Source of the DNA: Krasilnikovozyma curviuscula
Lineage: Eukaryota > Basidiomycota > Tremellomycetes > Cystofilobasidiales > Mrakiaceae
Direction: 5' to 3'
Length of the DNA stretch: 64,000 bases
Assembly: GCA_014825775.1 (NCBI GenBank)
Contig: MVAQ01000074.1
Location: 1 to 64,000 of the forward strand
The notes beneath the pieces are model-generated. The model saw nothing but the letters and a program-made list of their open reading frames with translations, was not told where the DNA came from and made no database searches. Both the position numbers and the translations under genes were made by a program. Positions 1-12,073 of this stretch are shown in pieces. Every line of letters starts with the position of its first letter. Positions within the stretch are counted from its first letter, which is position 1.

Positions 1-20
1 AAGCCAGGCGCTGGACTGGC

Positions 21-52
<32 letters not shown>

Positions 53-295
53 TTAGGATTCTTCAGTTTCTATACATACCTATGGATATGCTCCCATCGA
101 GCCTATAAAACTTTGTTTTTTTTTATTTTGACTTTATTTTTCATCTGCCTGTGGCTGCCATATTTCTGTCAGAAACTGTCAAGCCAACAGGCAAAGAACC
201 AAACTAGCTCCACAACAGCCTTTTCCAGTTTACGACTACCTCCATTCATCTACTGCCACTTTCTCCAGGAAAGAACGAATCAACTAGGGTGAAGG
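1..295. other. upstream region of NIC96 with poly(A) tract
   Basis: No gene is visible. Bases 21-48 are 28 consecutive A, directly after a GC-rich 20-base segment. T-rich and pyrimidine-rich stretches (about 115-140 and 220-265) then lead to the ATG at 296, as expected of a fungal promoter and 5' leader. Confidence 0.6.
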
Positions 296-3200
296 ATGGC
301 AAACCTAGCATCGTTGTTGGCTCAATCTCGCCAACTGAACAGCCATCTCGATACCCAGGAGCTTCCAGCAATCAATTTGGGCTTAGAACAGGTCGAAGAG
401 GTCAGCAGGAAGCTTGCTAGAAGCAATGCTGGCTTCAGAGGGATGGAAGGCGTGGAAGGGACGAGCAGAGGGGAAAGCAGAGCGTAAGTTTAGTTTATGG
501 ACAGACCAGACTCCCTGTTACAGGTTGATCGCTAGCTACACTGCATCATTGACAAATCAACTAACTATTCTGTTGCTCCTACGTTTTCCCATGTTGGCAG
601 TGCCCATCTTCTTGCGACAGGAAACATCAACTTAGCGGATCTTCAAACAAGGGTTGAACTGGCCACCTCCCCAAACGCTATAGGAGCAACTTTCGAGCCT
701 CTCGTGCCTTTAGGAGACAGTGATGTAGATGTAAGCTATATTTGGCTGTGGAGAGTGGAAAGATATCATCAGGAATGACTGCTCACAACCCATTTGCGTT
801 TTTTCTTCACCAGGGATTTCTTCGACACAACCACGAACAAACGCTTCTCTCAACACTCGAAGAATCCCGATCGAATGTCCTCTCCACCTTCTATGCCACT
901 CTGGATGCTCGTATGCAACAGTCATGGGAGGCTCAAAAGCTGAAAATACTCGAAGAAATCGGAGCTGGTGGTGGACTCATTGAACAGCAACAAGCAGCTT
1001 CAGCCTCGACTTCCAAAGGCGGTCTCTCGTCCTCATGGGGTAGTAAATCACTCAGTGGAAGCGGGTTAGGAAAGTCAACGGTTGGTGGAGTTGGTGGAAA
1101 GGTGGATATTGACTTCAGGAGAGGTGGTGAACCTTTGCCAGGTCAGACGTTGGCTAACCATCAACGAATGATGAAGTACGACTCGATCATCAAGCACCTT
1201 AACAAATCAAGAAAGCAACGTCAACCCATCGCTCTTTTGGGACTGTACCAGCAGGTCCTGTCTGCACCTCCATCAATGGCCTCATCCTCCTCAACATCTT
1301 CATCACCCCCACCCATGCTGCTTGAATCATTAAATCTCGTCTCTTACATTGTCTCTGAGAAGAACTCATCCACAACAGTCCCGCTGGAGAGATCCTTCGC
1401 ATCCTCGTACCTTCCAACGGCATCCCCGGCGCTCAAAAAATCTATCGCAAAAGGTGGAAGAGAATTCTTGGAGGCTCAGTTTGAGGTGTTTATCGAGAAG
1501 AGACTGGCACAGAACCCTGTATTGGCTCGATTGGGAGGTGTGCCAAGTCTGGCGAACAAGATCCGAGGGTATGCGAGAGTTGTCCTTGGATCAGGAAGGG
1601 AGCAGGAAATTAGCTGGAGGGAAGACTTAGAAGTGAGTTCAATGCTGGAAAATTGTATAATGCTTGTTTTGTGTTTTGTTTTCGAGACTGACTCAGACTT
1701 CGCTTTAGATTCTCAACGGTCAGCCAGTCTATGCTCAAATCTACTACCTCCTCCGTGCCGGTCACACTAGAGAAGCGCTTGAGATGGCTATTGAGAATGA
1801 AGCCGCCTTCAAGGATCACGATAAGTACATTGTGCAGTATTTGAGGCATTGGATAGAGGGAGATAGACTGTACGTTATTCTTCCCAAAGCCGGGCTGCGA
1901 CACAGCACGCTGAACCTTGCCCTATACCTCGTAGATTACCAAGCCACCAACGAGGACCCGTCCAATCCGACTACAACCAACGTCTCCGTTTCACTGCTGA
2001 TCTGCCAACATCTGATCCTTTCAAGATCGCGCTGTACCGAATCGTTGGACGAATCGACGTCAAGAAGACCGTTACCGTCGCTAAGACTACTGAAGACTGG
2101 CTCTGGGTCCAGCTCAACTTCGTGAAGGAAGAAGATGATATGAGTAGTAGCTCAGGATTATCTAACGGTGGAGACAAGTTCGGGCTCAATGAGTTGACCC
2201 AGACCGTCATGAGATTCGGAGAGAGGTATTTCGATCCCAAGGGTGATAGGCCACTGTTCTGGTTCCAAGTACTGTTGTTCGTTGGACAATTTGAAAGGGT
2301 CAGTCTGTGTTCTGGTGAATTTCTGAGTTCAAAGGCTGATATCTTGCTCTTAAATAGGCTGTCGACTTCTTGTACCACAAATCACAGTATCAGATCGACG
2401 CTGTTCAGTTCGCTATTGCACTCTCATATTATGGTCTGCTCCGTGTTCCATCAAGCTCAAAGTCCTCCGATGTGGAGCTTCGTAAGTTCGAGAACGTCTG
2501 TTTGGCGAATCCAAGATTACTGACGAATTTGGTCTCCCAGTGTCTGTGCAAGCCGATGATTTAACTGCCACCTTCAACTTCGCCAAAATGATTCAACGAT
2601 ACATCAAGCTCTTCTCTACCGCCAGCCCTCAAGAAGCTCTCCAGTACATCTACCTCATCTGTCTTCCCGCTACTAAAGATCAGATTTCAATTTGTCACGC
2701 GACGATTCTAGATCTGGTTCTTTCCTCGAGGAAATACACTGATTTGCTTGGGGACTTGAAGACAAATGGAACCAAAATTCCAGGTGCCATCGAAAAGGAC
2801 CTTCCCCTCATCCATCTCTCCGCTGGTGGTGATGGCGGTGCCAACTTCCTCAACGAGATTGTTAAGGTTGCTGCGAAGAGAAGTTTGGAGGACGGTGGAG
2901 CCCAACGAATGTCTGACTCGATTATTCTATACAACCTGGCGGAAGATTACAACGCTGTCGTCTCAGTTCTCAACAGAGCTCTTGGCAATTCACTTGCTCA
3001 ACCATCACCGTGGAATGGGTCTCCAGACGGAGCTGGTGTTAGTGTTGGATTTGGAGGTGAACAGGATATTGAGAATCTGGCCACGGGTATTTTGGAGCAC
3101 TATCATAGTGAGGCATCCAAGTGGAGAAAAATTACTGAGGTCAATCGAGAGACGTGTAGAGTGTTACTTGCGTTGAAACATGCTTTCAGGTTATACGCGG

Positions 3201-3688
3201 ACGCTACACCTGACAGTTTGGACAAGTGTCTAGAGGTGATTCCGTTTCCCTTCCTTTGGCTTTTTCTATCATTTAAACAGAAACTTATCTTGAATTCTCT
3301 TTTCTAGCTCATCGAATCCATCGGTCTCCTCCCTCTCACCGCTGATATCCAAGCCATCCACAGACGTGCGGACGAGTTCAAGGAGTTGGACGAATCCATC
3401 AGTAAAAATTTCCAAACAGTCCTCATCATCACTATGAACTGCTTGTTTAAGCTGAATCAAATCCTCAAGAGCAGCGCATTTGGTGGTGAAGCTCGTCAAA
3501 ACGTGAGTTTGATTGTCATTCTAGTGCTTTTCCAAACTCCTTTTGACATATTTCTTTGCGCTATGCAGAAAATGAGCGAATACAAGAAGAAAGCCAGAAG
3601 CTTGATGATGTTCGCTGGTATGCTGAGGTACAGGTTGAGTTCTGAGGTTTACCAACAACTCACGAGGCTAGACGCTTTCTTGAACTAG
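296..3688 (+). CDS. NIC96: Linker nucleoporin Nic96/Nup93
   Basis: Scaffold nucleoporin of the nuclear pore inner ring. In other fungi Nic96 tethers the Nsp1 channel complex and inner-ring partners. Nine exons join in frame: 296-483, 601-730, 814-1632, 1709-1869, 1935-2298, 2358-2481, 2541-3235, 3308-3502, 3569-3688. They give 931 residues, somewhat longer than yeast Nic96 (about 840). The N-terminus (MANLASLLAQSRQLNSHL) is followed by low-complexity Ser/Gly segments and then the long helical solenoid. Family blocks can be read: REALEMAIENEAAFKDHDKY, FWFQVLLFVGQFERAVDFLY (spanning an intron) and KARSLMMFAGMLRYRLSSE at the C-terminus. The start is the first ATG of the open frame. LAC1 converges on it, ending 103 bases downstream. 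Identification is by family recognition; the junctions are inferred but all keep frame. Confidence 0.96.
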
Positions 3689-3790
3689 ATACTACGGATT
3701 GAGATACAGTTTTAACATATTTCGAGAAAATAAACTCTCTGTTATTGGAAGTTGCAAACAAATTGCTCGAATCTTTTTTTCTTTCTTTCC

Positions 3791-5826
3791 TTAAAGGTCC
3801 TTCTTGCCTTCCTCCTTCTCTTCTTCTTCGTCGTCGGATCGATCATCAGCCAACGAGACACCACGAATAGACCTAAAGAGGAAGATGTTGATGTCATTGT
3901 CCTTAACGATCGACGGAATGAGCCGAAGAGCCTGCAGCTACTTACCTGATGAGGATCCTCCAAATCAAGAAATACCAGAAAATGTTCAGGAGTTGTATAA
4001 GGAGAATTGGAACGAACTACAAGGTCATAAAAATTGAGGTATGCATCTCTTCAGATAAAAAGATGGAAGAGGACTGACCACTTGGTGCTTCATCCATGGG
4101 AACTCTTCGACAAGCCATACACCGAGTGAAGGTCTAAACCTCCTCGCGTGTGTTCTGGATGCATGTAACAGATCAGTATTACACCCTATAATTTAGGGAA
4201 AGACCTGGCACCTACGGAATCAAATCCCACTCAAACCAGACACTCCAAAGGATCCAGAAGTTCATATAGTGTCGCAAGTACGTCCAAACACCGACGAAGA
4301 CGGTGAATGCGCCAGCACTTCCAATCCCACTTGACTTAGGACCTTCAGCGTAGTTAATACATTTGGCAATGGCGAGGAAGACATCCGAGAAATCCATGGT
4401 GACGAAGACGGCGTTTCCAATGTACGTCAACTGTGCAGCAGAAACGAGACAGTATCAGACCTACGCTGGTAAGTCCTCACATTGACGACCACTCACATTG
4501 ATACCGTATGACCAACCAATTAACCAGAGAGTGACAATGTGCTATATGTACCACAGTCAATGCCTTCAAAGGATTTGAGTTTGTGAAAGGCTAAGGAGGG
4601 ACATACATGGGCAATTAACTCGTTGTAATCCTTTCGAGGCTTCTCGATCTTAAATGCAAGAATAAACATTTGCTGCAGCCAGTAAGAAAATTGCAGCCTA
4701 AGGAGAACGTGGACGAGTCAGAGGAAGGTGGGTAAGATCAACGAGCTCTGCGAATACAGAACTCACAGATAGTAGTACTTCATTAGTGGAGTCATTTGCC
4801 AATTAGGATACGTTTTCCAGAACTCGCTTGTGTTGAAGTACCAGGTTGGTAGACCTCTCATAACAAACTGGCCAATTGAAGCCGGCGCGTCAGTCACGTT
4901 ACATATAAGATCATTACACTTCAGGACTACCATATCGTACTCACAGTTCCAAATATACCAGCAGTACCATAGTAGAAGATACAATATGCCTGTTCCTGGA
5001 ATCTTAAGATTTTACTGCCTCGGATGCCCAGCTTGATTGCGAGTGGTCTCAGAAGCCAGAGGGTGATTGCTTGTCGAATGAAGGCAAAGGTGATGATGTG
5101 GTGCAGTAAGAAGGCAATGTCCTAAAAGATTAAATCATGTCAGATCATCATCGCATCTGCAGGGAATATCCAGGCACCAACCCAAAGTCCTTTTCCATAT
5201 TTAATTTCTGAACCTCGAGAATGTGGCCATGGAAGAGGGTAAGAAATGAACCAGAGTTTTGCGAAGGGGTTATCTCCCAGTGGTTTCACATCCGGGATAT
5301 ATTTCCTGATGATCCAGTCAGCTAAGGCGAAGTTGGCCCAGAGCATGTAACTGAATAGTAAGATCTTGAGTGAAGAACCTTTCGTAGTAACAACCAGTCA
5401 AACGGTAGGGAGATAAAAAGACCGGACAAGGCCAGGGTATTTCAGTATGTCATTTTATATTATGAGAGCAACATTCGATGGGATACTGACTTGGTACGAT
5501 CATCCATTTACCACTCAAAATGTCGTTGAAAAGCCCATCCGACTGAGGAATGTCGCCAGCATCTCCTCCCCAGAAGATGTTCTTTTGCTTGTCTGTATCA
5601 GACTTTTTTGCTGTCTTTGAAGCCTTTACAGCAGAGGTATTTTGCGTAGCTTTTTGGGCATTGCTAAAGGACATCGAGAGAAAGTAATGACATGAACTCC
5701 TTTTAATTTGCGAGGTGCCTTGTAGAGGAGCTCGAGAGATTGAACGTACTTCTCATGGAGAGGAACAGCCTCTAATGACTTTGAAATTGACTCTGAGCGC
5801 GACCTAGTCCTGGGCCTTGAACTCAT
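3791..5826 (-). CDS. LAC1: Ceramide synthase (Lag1/Lac1, TLC domain)
   Basis: ER membrane acyl-CoA-dependent ceramide synthase: it N-acylates sphingoid bases with very-long-chain acyl-CoA. Eleven exons: 5826-5750, 5663-5491, 5378-5182, 5121-4945, 4867-4767, 4697-4607, 4541-4497, 4430-4216, 4133-4079, 4016-3946, 3872-3791. They give 427 residues, like yeast Lag1/Lac1 (411-418). The Lag motif is complete: His272-His273 (HHIVTLWLIGWSYGIN, split by two introns), then TYIGNAVFVTMDFSDVFLAI with Asp300 and Asp303, the presumed active-site residues. Multiple hydrophobic helices surround it. The tail (residues 402-427) is basic then strongly acidic (DDRSDDEEEEKEEGKKDL), as in yeast Lag1/Lac1. A second HHxxT (His156-His157) lies in an earlier helix. 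The last three small exons explain the otherwise empty 3.8-4.15 kb stretch. Confidence 0.95.
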
Positions 5827-5990
5827 CTTGAATGTTGGAGAACGATTGAAGTTGAGAGTAGCCTCTGCGCGTCTTTGTTATCGAGATCTTTTTTAGTATT
5901 TAGTCGGGCACAATTGATTTTGATTTTTTTCAATTTTTGAATTTTAAAGTGCATCATTATCATAGTATCCTAGCAGCCTTATCTATTTCG

Positions 5991-8100
5991 TTAAGAAGTT
6001 GGAGTATTTTCACTGGCCAGTGCGCCGAAGTTCCCTCCTCCCAAAAACATCGGTCGCTCTCCGACCACGGGCTGGTATTCTTCTCCATCAGGTTCAGTTT
6101 CGTTTGAAGATCCATCCCAGCACCATTTCTGGAAGCACTCAACGCACTTTTTGCTCCTACTGCTCGCTTCTCGCTCCCTAGCGCGATCGATCACCGCACA
6201 CTGCAGACACGTCGCCCAGTCCGTAATTGAACCGTTGAGAGTGACCGATCGCATTGCATTATTGTGAAGTGACATTGCTTGGGTGCTGTTATAGGTCATT
6301 TGGAAGGTTGAGGTGTTCCCGTTGGTAGACCAAGGGTAAATTGGAACGTAGACGATCAGAGGTTTCGAAGATTCTTCACATCCAAAGAAAGTTGGCCGAG
6401 CGTTCAGTCCGATGTTGACAAATGTGCTCGGAGACGGGATTGTAGGCATCAGAGAAGGGTAGTGCAAAAAAGATCGATGAATAGCTGACCCATTCGGCCA
6501 GCCGTAGGGAATAGTGTCTGCTGAGCCATGAAAGGCAAGAATAGCATCCACTTTACGAGCTGGGACCAAGAATGCCTCGAAAGGGATGTCTTGATTGATC
6601 TGCAAGTACCGTCAACCCATCAGCATCGCGATATGGTCTGTTGAAGCAAGCTATTCACCTCTCCAGGATCCACCAGATTCAAATTTAAATTTTCAAACGT
6701 AGGGTTTGACTCGTTCTGTCCATACTGATAGAAGGGGTTGGGTATTTGCGCGATCTCCGCTTTTGGATCTTGTTTTCCAAGAAATTTCAGGAGGGAATTT
6801 TCCATAGCACCAACGAACCCAGTGGCTAAAGTCAGGTTGGCCAAGGTATTGAAGAGTGTTGAAGATAATCCAACAATAAACCCCAGATTGTCTAATGCTG
6901 TCCAGCAGACGTTTGACTCCGGCTCGCCATTTGTAAGGGATGAGCCAAGAAACTTTGTTGGCGAAAAGTACCCATCGACTGATGCAGCTTCCAAATTCCA
7001 GCTCCCAAACTCTGCAACTGTGAACTCGTACATTGTAGAGTTGAGCGGGGGCTGATACTGAGAGGTGTTTGGGTAGAGCGATAGAGCTGAGATGATGGGA
7101 TATGGCATTAATGGATGCGAGGATGTGGTATTGTAAAGGGTGACATTGAGGGAGGACAAGGTAAAATTGGGTTTGTTGTTCGGCGTTCTTGATTCAGGAA
7201 ATAAATGGTCTGACAGAAGAAGCCCCCAAGAATCCGTCTGAACCAACGAAAACATCAGTAATCCGGATCTGCGCTACCGATTTCGGTACAAACTGACAAT
7301 CTGAGTAATATGACCTTGGCTAGATTTTTTCCTCACTTCTTGTAAGATATCTCTGTAGATCTCAGCTGTGCTGAAGATACCTATTCCAGGCAAGATCAAC
7401 TGGAAGTTTCTTCACCGTCAGCCTCACAGCCAAAACCCAGAGAATAAACACGCACATTGGATTCCAGATCCCATACATTTTTAATGAGGTCAAAAGAACT
7501 GGTGTCCGGATTTGTGTAGAGGCTGGCTATATACCAAGCGCTGCCGCTCGATCCAGCCACATAAGTAAGACAGTCTGATAGCCCTCCAACGCCCGCCATA
7601 TCTGCTTCCTCAACATCCTTCATCATTGCAGACATAGTTCCTGCAGCAGTGATCTTAGAAGGCAAAAATCAAACGCTGCCTAATGAAGCTGTGAGAGGTT
7701 CCCTTACTGCACCTCTCCAAGCTCCAGCAGCAAACCCAGCTCCTATTCGAGGGATATTCTTAGTCTCAGAATTCACAGAGAAGTTGAGAATCGAGGAGTC
7801 GTCAGGGAGCCATCTTTGAAACGCAGACACGAGGGAGGGGCGAAAGGCTTCAAGGTACGCTGCTTCTGAAGAGCATAAGTCCTTTAAAGGAGGAACAGGT
7901 AAAACCTCAGCTTGCGATGAATTTGTAGTGGTCTAGAAAGAGGAAGTACTCACGTTCGAATTTCTTACCCAGCCGTCGAATCCATTAGTTCCTTCGATAG
8001 GGCAATCTACCTCAATTGGAGCATAGCCTGTTCCATCTGGTCTGGCTACAATGGTGCTTAATACCAAAACTACTCCAAATAGAGCTAGCAATAATATCAT
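5991..8100 (-). CDS. PLB1: Phospholipase B / lysophospholipase, secreted, atypical active-site loops
   Basis: Member of the fungal PLB/lysophospholipase family, which deacylates phospholipids and lysophospholipids outside the plasma membrane. Exons: 8100-7954, 7905-7708, 7653-7456, 7399-7298, 7237-6659, 6599-5991; 610 residues (family about 600-700). Residues 1-19 form a signal peptide (MILLLALFGVVLVLSTIVA). Many N-x-S/T sites fit a secreted glycoprotein. Family blocks are FTVAEFGSWNLEAASVDGYF, DNLGFIVGLSSTLFN and PARKVDAILAF. The nucleophile loop reads GSSGSAW (Ser151) where GLSGGSW is usual. The oxyanion/arginine loop reads AAGAWRGA (Arg113) instead of SGGGYRA. No hydrophobic GPI-anchor tail is present, unlike several yeast PLBs. 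Exon 2 uses a GAG acceptor. Family call is firm; activity is uncertain. Confidence 0.9.
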
Positions 8101-8440
8101 TTGAGGTTGGACTGGGTTAATGCAGTTGAGAAGAAGTTACGGGAATCGATGAGATCATCGCTGCTCATATATGTGGAACGTCGTCTTTCCGTGAAACGGC
8201 AGAGATCTATGCAAAATCTCAAAATTCAGGGACAGTAACAACAGGGTTTCTTGTCCATCTGTCCATTAAGAAAGAAGATCCTGCACTGTTAATTAACGCA
8301 GAAGATAAACCGCGTAGTATAGAAATTGTTACTTGCGAGAACTACCGGAGCACAATCGCAAACAAGAAACGAATCATAGCAAAAAAGAAATCAGATACAA
8401 AGAGTGCGAAGAGTGCTGTATAAATCCTGTCGAACTGAAC
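8101..8440. other. intergenic, upstream of phospholipase B
   Basis: This 340-base gap separates the PLB start from the RMD5 stop. It should hold the PLB promoter and RMD5 3' end. No open frame or repeat stands out. Confidence 0.5.
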
Positions 8441-10144
8441 TTAGAAATACAAACGAATCGCTGAGGACAGTGGAGATTCCTAAACAGTAAAATCACAGAA
8501 AGGAGAGAAAAAGGAGGAGAGTCAGTTCCTTAGTAGTGACGAGCAAATGAGTATTGACTGAACTGACCACAGGGCAATAGGGACATTTCACGTTGCGACT
8601 GGTTGAACGGAGAGAACTGGTCAGTAACAGTGATCAGCGAACCATCACGCCAGAACGGAACAAAGGTCTTGAAGATCAAATACTTACTTTCCCTTTGACA
8701 GCTTATGTAGAGATGTGTTGGCTATTGAATGGCCGCAGAGAAGCATCATTGGGGGGTTGGTGTTGGAAGCTTGTTCCTTCGAAACGGGACAGGAGAAGAT
8801 TGAATGGAATCGTTGAGATGGTGGAAGCGGAATTTCCATCTGTTCAAAGAAAAACAAATGAATGTCATATCAGCGCTGGCGCGATGCTGGAGGGTCTCTA
8901 TACAAAAAACAATTAAAATACTTACTGGTAGCTCATCCTTCATATCCCAATCCGGTCCGACTCTATCCTTCATCACTTTCCTTCCCTTCTCAATTTTAGA
9001 AATCGCACTGCTCGAGCCTACATTCACGACAACACTCAGTGGATCTTTCGTCGCCCAGCCTAATCGACTGCAATACTCCTTCTCAAACAATGGCACCAAA
9101 AACTCAGCATGTAGTTCTGGAGAGAGCAAATCTGCATACACAGACTCAGAAAGCTTTGAGACTGGGAGGTAGATGATAGCGGTGAGAAGTCGCTGTATTT
9201 CACGCTGGTGGGTGTGGTAGAACTGTGACAAGTTTGTTTGAGCGTAGACAATTGCTTGATGGCCAGGAATTTGTTTCAAGGATGGAGTAATCAGCAATTT
9301 TATATAGATCGATTGGTGAAGCAGGAAGGGTAAACTTGAGGAGTAGTCTTTCAAGAATAGAGCATTTTCCTCAGTCCACCTATTTCGGCGGAGCGAAGAT
9401 CATATTCAATATCGGGTCGGTATTGAGAAAGGCAATGGTGCTCACCTCAGCGCAGGCTCTAGATCACCAGCTCTCATCGCTGTGGTGATATTACTGAGCT
9501 CCTCTTCCAACCGCCTCTTGTCCGCTGGATATTCCAATCCAGACTCCTTTGAGAGTTGCAAGAGCTGTTCGTCAAAACTGAGCTTTGCAGTTTCCGCCCG
9601 AAGAAATCAACTTACTTGTCTCAGAGAATCAATCGCCTCCCACTCTCCCCGTCGAGCTAACGAATTCATGATGGCGCGATCTAAAGTCAGCTGAGAATTC
9701 TGGTTTGTGAATCTCCCTGGAGGTAGGTGCATCGATTGAGTTGGCAACGCCTGCAAAACAAACAAACAACAACAAGTTAAGCATCAATCTACACCAGCAG
9801 AGTAAATAATGCCTTCTTCCACAAACCTTGTCGATAGAAGTTCCCAATTTACTAATTTCCTTGTGCCAGACTTTCACTCCATCATCGACCTTTTCTTTCG
9901 TCTTGTTCAGCTCGTTCTCAAGTGACCTCAATACTTCGTTCGCTGAGAAGTGAGAATTCGAAGTTGAGGCCTGAGTCTGAGCTTGAGAGAGGATGTTAAT
10001 GAGGCTGTCAAGGGCTGACGATAAGGACGCCTTCTCGGTGGAAGTGGTGGATTTAGATGAGGATTTCTTGGATGAGGATGATTGAGCACCAGGTGGTAAG
10101 GAAAGAGCCTCTAGCCGAGCGACATCCTTCAGAATAGCGTCCAT
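8441..10144 (-). CDS. RMD5: GID/CTLH E3 ubiquitin ligase subunit Rmd5 (Gid2)
   Basis: RING-like subunit of the GID/CTLH ubiquitin ligase, which in yeast degrades gluconeogenic enzymes when glucose returns. Exons: 10144-9827, 9750-9616, 9564-9446, 9379-8926, 8839-8688, 8598-8568, 8479-8441; 415 residues (yeast 421). The middle holds the LisH/CTLH helical region ([40 protein letters not shown]). The C-terminal degenerate RING reads [25 protein letters not shown], with Cys359, Cys377 and His379, then KCPYCP (Cys398, Cys401), and ends [12 protein letters not shown], the family's usual last residues. The N-terminal ~100 residues are Ser/Lys-rich. Two very short terminal exons (31 and 39 bases) are supported by the conserved C-terminus. 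Confidence 0.95.
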
Positions 10145-10790
10145 CCTGTTTGTATATCGTGCGGAAGATCTGAATTAGGATGGGCTTCGTGACACCAAGG
10201 GTTAGTGTTGCTACCCTCTTCGGGCGAAGTAGATTTACAACTACAATAGAGTCAGCTGTCTTATACTGGTGCTATGGATGTGGTGGTGATTTGTAAGAGC
10301 AATCTGCTTGACTGGACTTGAAAGGGGGATTGACTAGCAAATCAAGCACCAAATCTGAGCCGTTTTGTTACCCAAATGACCAAGAGAATTCGTACTAACA
10401 AGAGAGAAGATTTTCAGCAGCTGAAGGAAACCACTCAAGAGCTTGTATGGAGGGGAAGCAGAGGTAGTCTTGGCTGCTGAAAGCAGCTCAAACGACAGCA
10501 GCAGGCTGACCGGAGAGGGAAGCCACGTCCAAGACCACACTCTATAAATTTTTACATCGCCCTAGCCTTCCTACAATGTGAGGATAAATCTCTGCTGGTC
10601 TTCTCTGGGACACTTTCTATCTGGAAAGAAAATTCCTTTCAGAATCAGAAATTAGTGTAGTTGGAACGAAACTCGACCTTCGACAGCATCGACCTCATCA
10701 CACCTTTGCAACTTAGGACCCCATTGTATTAACTATTGAATAACTTAGAGTCTATCAAATCGTCAAGGCCCAATCACAGATCCATTCATC
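10145..10790. other. divergent promoter region RMD5/RRP45
   Basis: About 650 bases lie between the divergent starts of RMD5 (-) and RRP45 (+). I see no conserved gene. A 68-codon frame at 10334-10540 (-) has no family resemblance. Confidence 0.5.
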
Positions 10791-11935
10791 ATGAGGGAAC
10801 CTGAAATTTCGCTCAATCAACGAGAAATGACCTTAGCAGCTCTCAAGGAGAACCTGAGGTTAGATGGGAGAAGTCTGGATGAAACGAGACCGTGGAAGCT
10901 CGATTGGCACGGTGGATCTGAAGGTGGTGTTATCTGTAACTTGGGAAAGACGAGGTCAGCTTCGCCAAAGTTTTCTGGAGCACCTTCTTCGACGTCTTGA
11001 TATGCTAATGAATTTTGTGATTCTTGTTGGTTATAGTGTGTATGCTAGAGTTAGCACTCAAATTACCAAGCCAAGGTCAGACAGACCTTATGAAGGTCTG
11101 ATGTCCATTCACTTTGAACTTTCACCCATGGCCAGTCCTGCTTATGACGCTGGGCGGTAAGCATGTCTCTAGAAGGTGGTATTTGCTCTTAGGACTTCAC
11201 TTCTGACATGACATGTTTTGTATGTACTTGTAGGCCGTCAGAAGAAGAAACTCGACTGTCGCTACTGCTAGAAAAGGCAATAAGGAAGAGTGAAGCTGTT
11301 GATCGAGAATCGTTGTGCATAGTAGCAGGAGAGAAAGTCAGACATACTACACATTCATTTGTTCCTTTCATACTCTAGCTGACGTTGTTGCGCCAGGTCT
11401 TCCATTTGAGAATAACATTACACGCTCTCGCCAACGCTGGAAACTTACTAGACTGCTCGTGTATGGCCGCAATGGTCGCACTCCGAGCGTTCAGGAAACC
11501 AGAAGTCGAAGTTGTTGGTGGAGAAGTTATCGTCGTGAGTCTCAACATACATTTGAAAGCTTTCGCCGTAATTGCGCCAACCAACCTCTCCTGTTATCGT
11601 AGTATTCGCCTCTGGAACGCCCGCCTGTCCCATTAGCACTCCACCACATCCCACTCTGTGTCTCTTTCGCATATTTTGAGAATTTTCCGCCAGTTCTTGA
11701 TCCTTCACTATCGGAGCTACAGCTTAACCCGTCAACGCTCTCCCTCTCCCTCACATCAACTTCTTCTGCACCAGAATTGTGTCTGTTATCGAAAGCAGGG
11801 GGTGTAGCTTTAGCACCAGATGAGCTGATGGACGTCATCAAGCTGGGATCTGAGCGAGTGCGTCAGTGGGGCTCGTGGCTTGAAGAGGAGGTGCTGAAGG
11901 AAACGAAGCGTCGAGGCTTGCAAGGTGCTCTGTGA
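10791..11935 (+). CDS. RRP45: Exosome RNase PH-like subunit Rrp45
   Basis: Non-catalytic RNase PH-ring subunit of the RNA exosome, used in 3' processing and decay of rRNA, snoRNA and mRNA. Exons: 10791-10954, 11037-11156, 11234-11336, 11397-11534, 11603-11935; 285 residues (yeast 305). The N-terminus MREPEISLNQRE precedes the family signature LRLDGRSLDETRPW and CNLGKTR. Later blocks are MSIHFELSPMASPAYDAGR, CMAAMVALRAFRKPEV and PLALHHIPLCVSFAYFENF, the usual RNase PH C-terminal strand. It converges on the DUF155 gene 138 bases downstream. EXOSC9/Rrp45 fits best; Rrp43 or Rrp42 are less likely from the N-terminal REPEISLNQRE start. Confidence 0.92.
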
Positions 11936-12073
11936 GGGGGATACCTTGCAGTTGGTTCCAAGCAAATTTGTTGTTGAGTGGTGACGGGATATGATCAGGG
12001 TAGAGTTGGGTGTATAACTGGTTCTAGGTTCTATAGGTCTCACCACTGTCGTCGGTTACGAATGAGTGTTGGC

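Noticed and set aside
7906..7953. Alternative acceptors TTTCTAG giving 21- or 36-base introns in phospholipase B
   Set aside because: Too short for this genome. The 48-base intron ending in GAG keeps frame and gives the expected family N-terminus.
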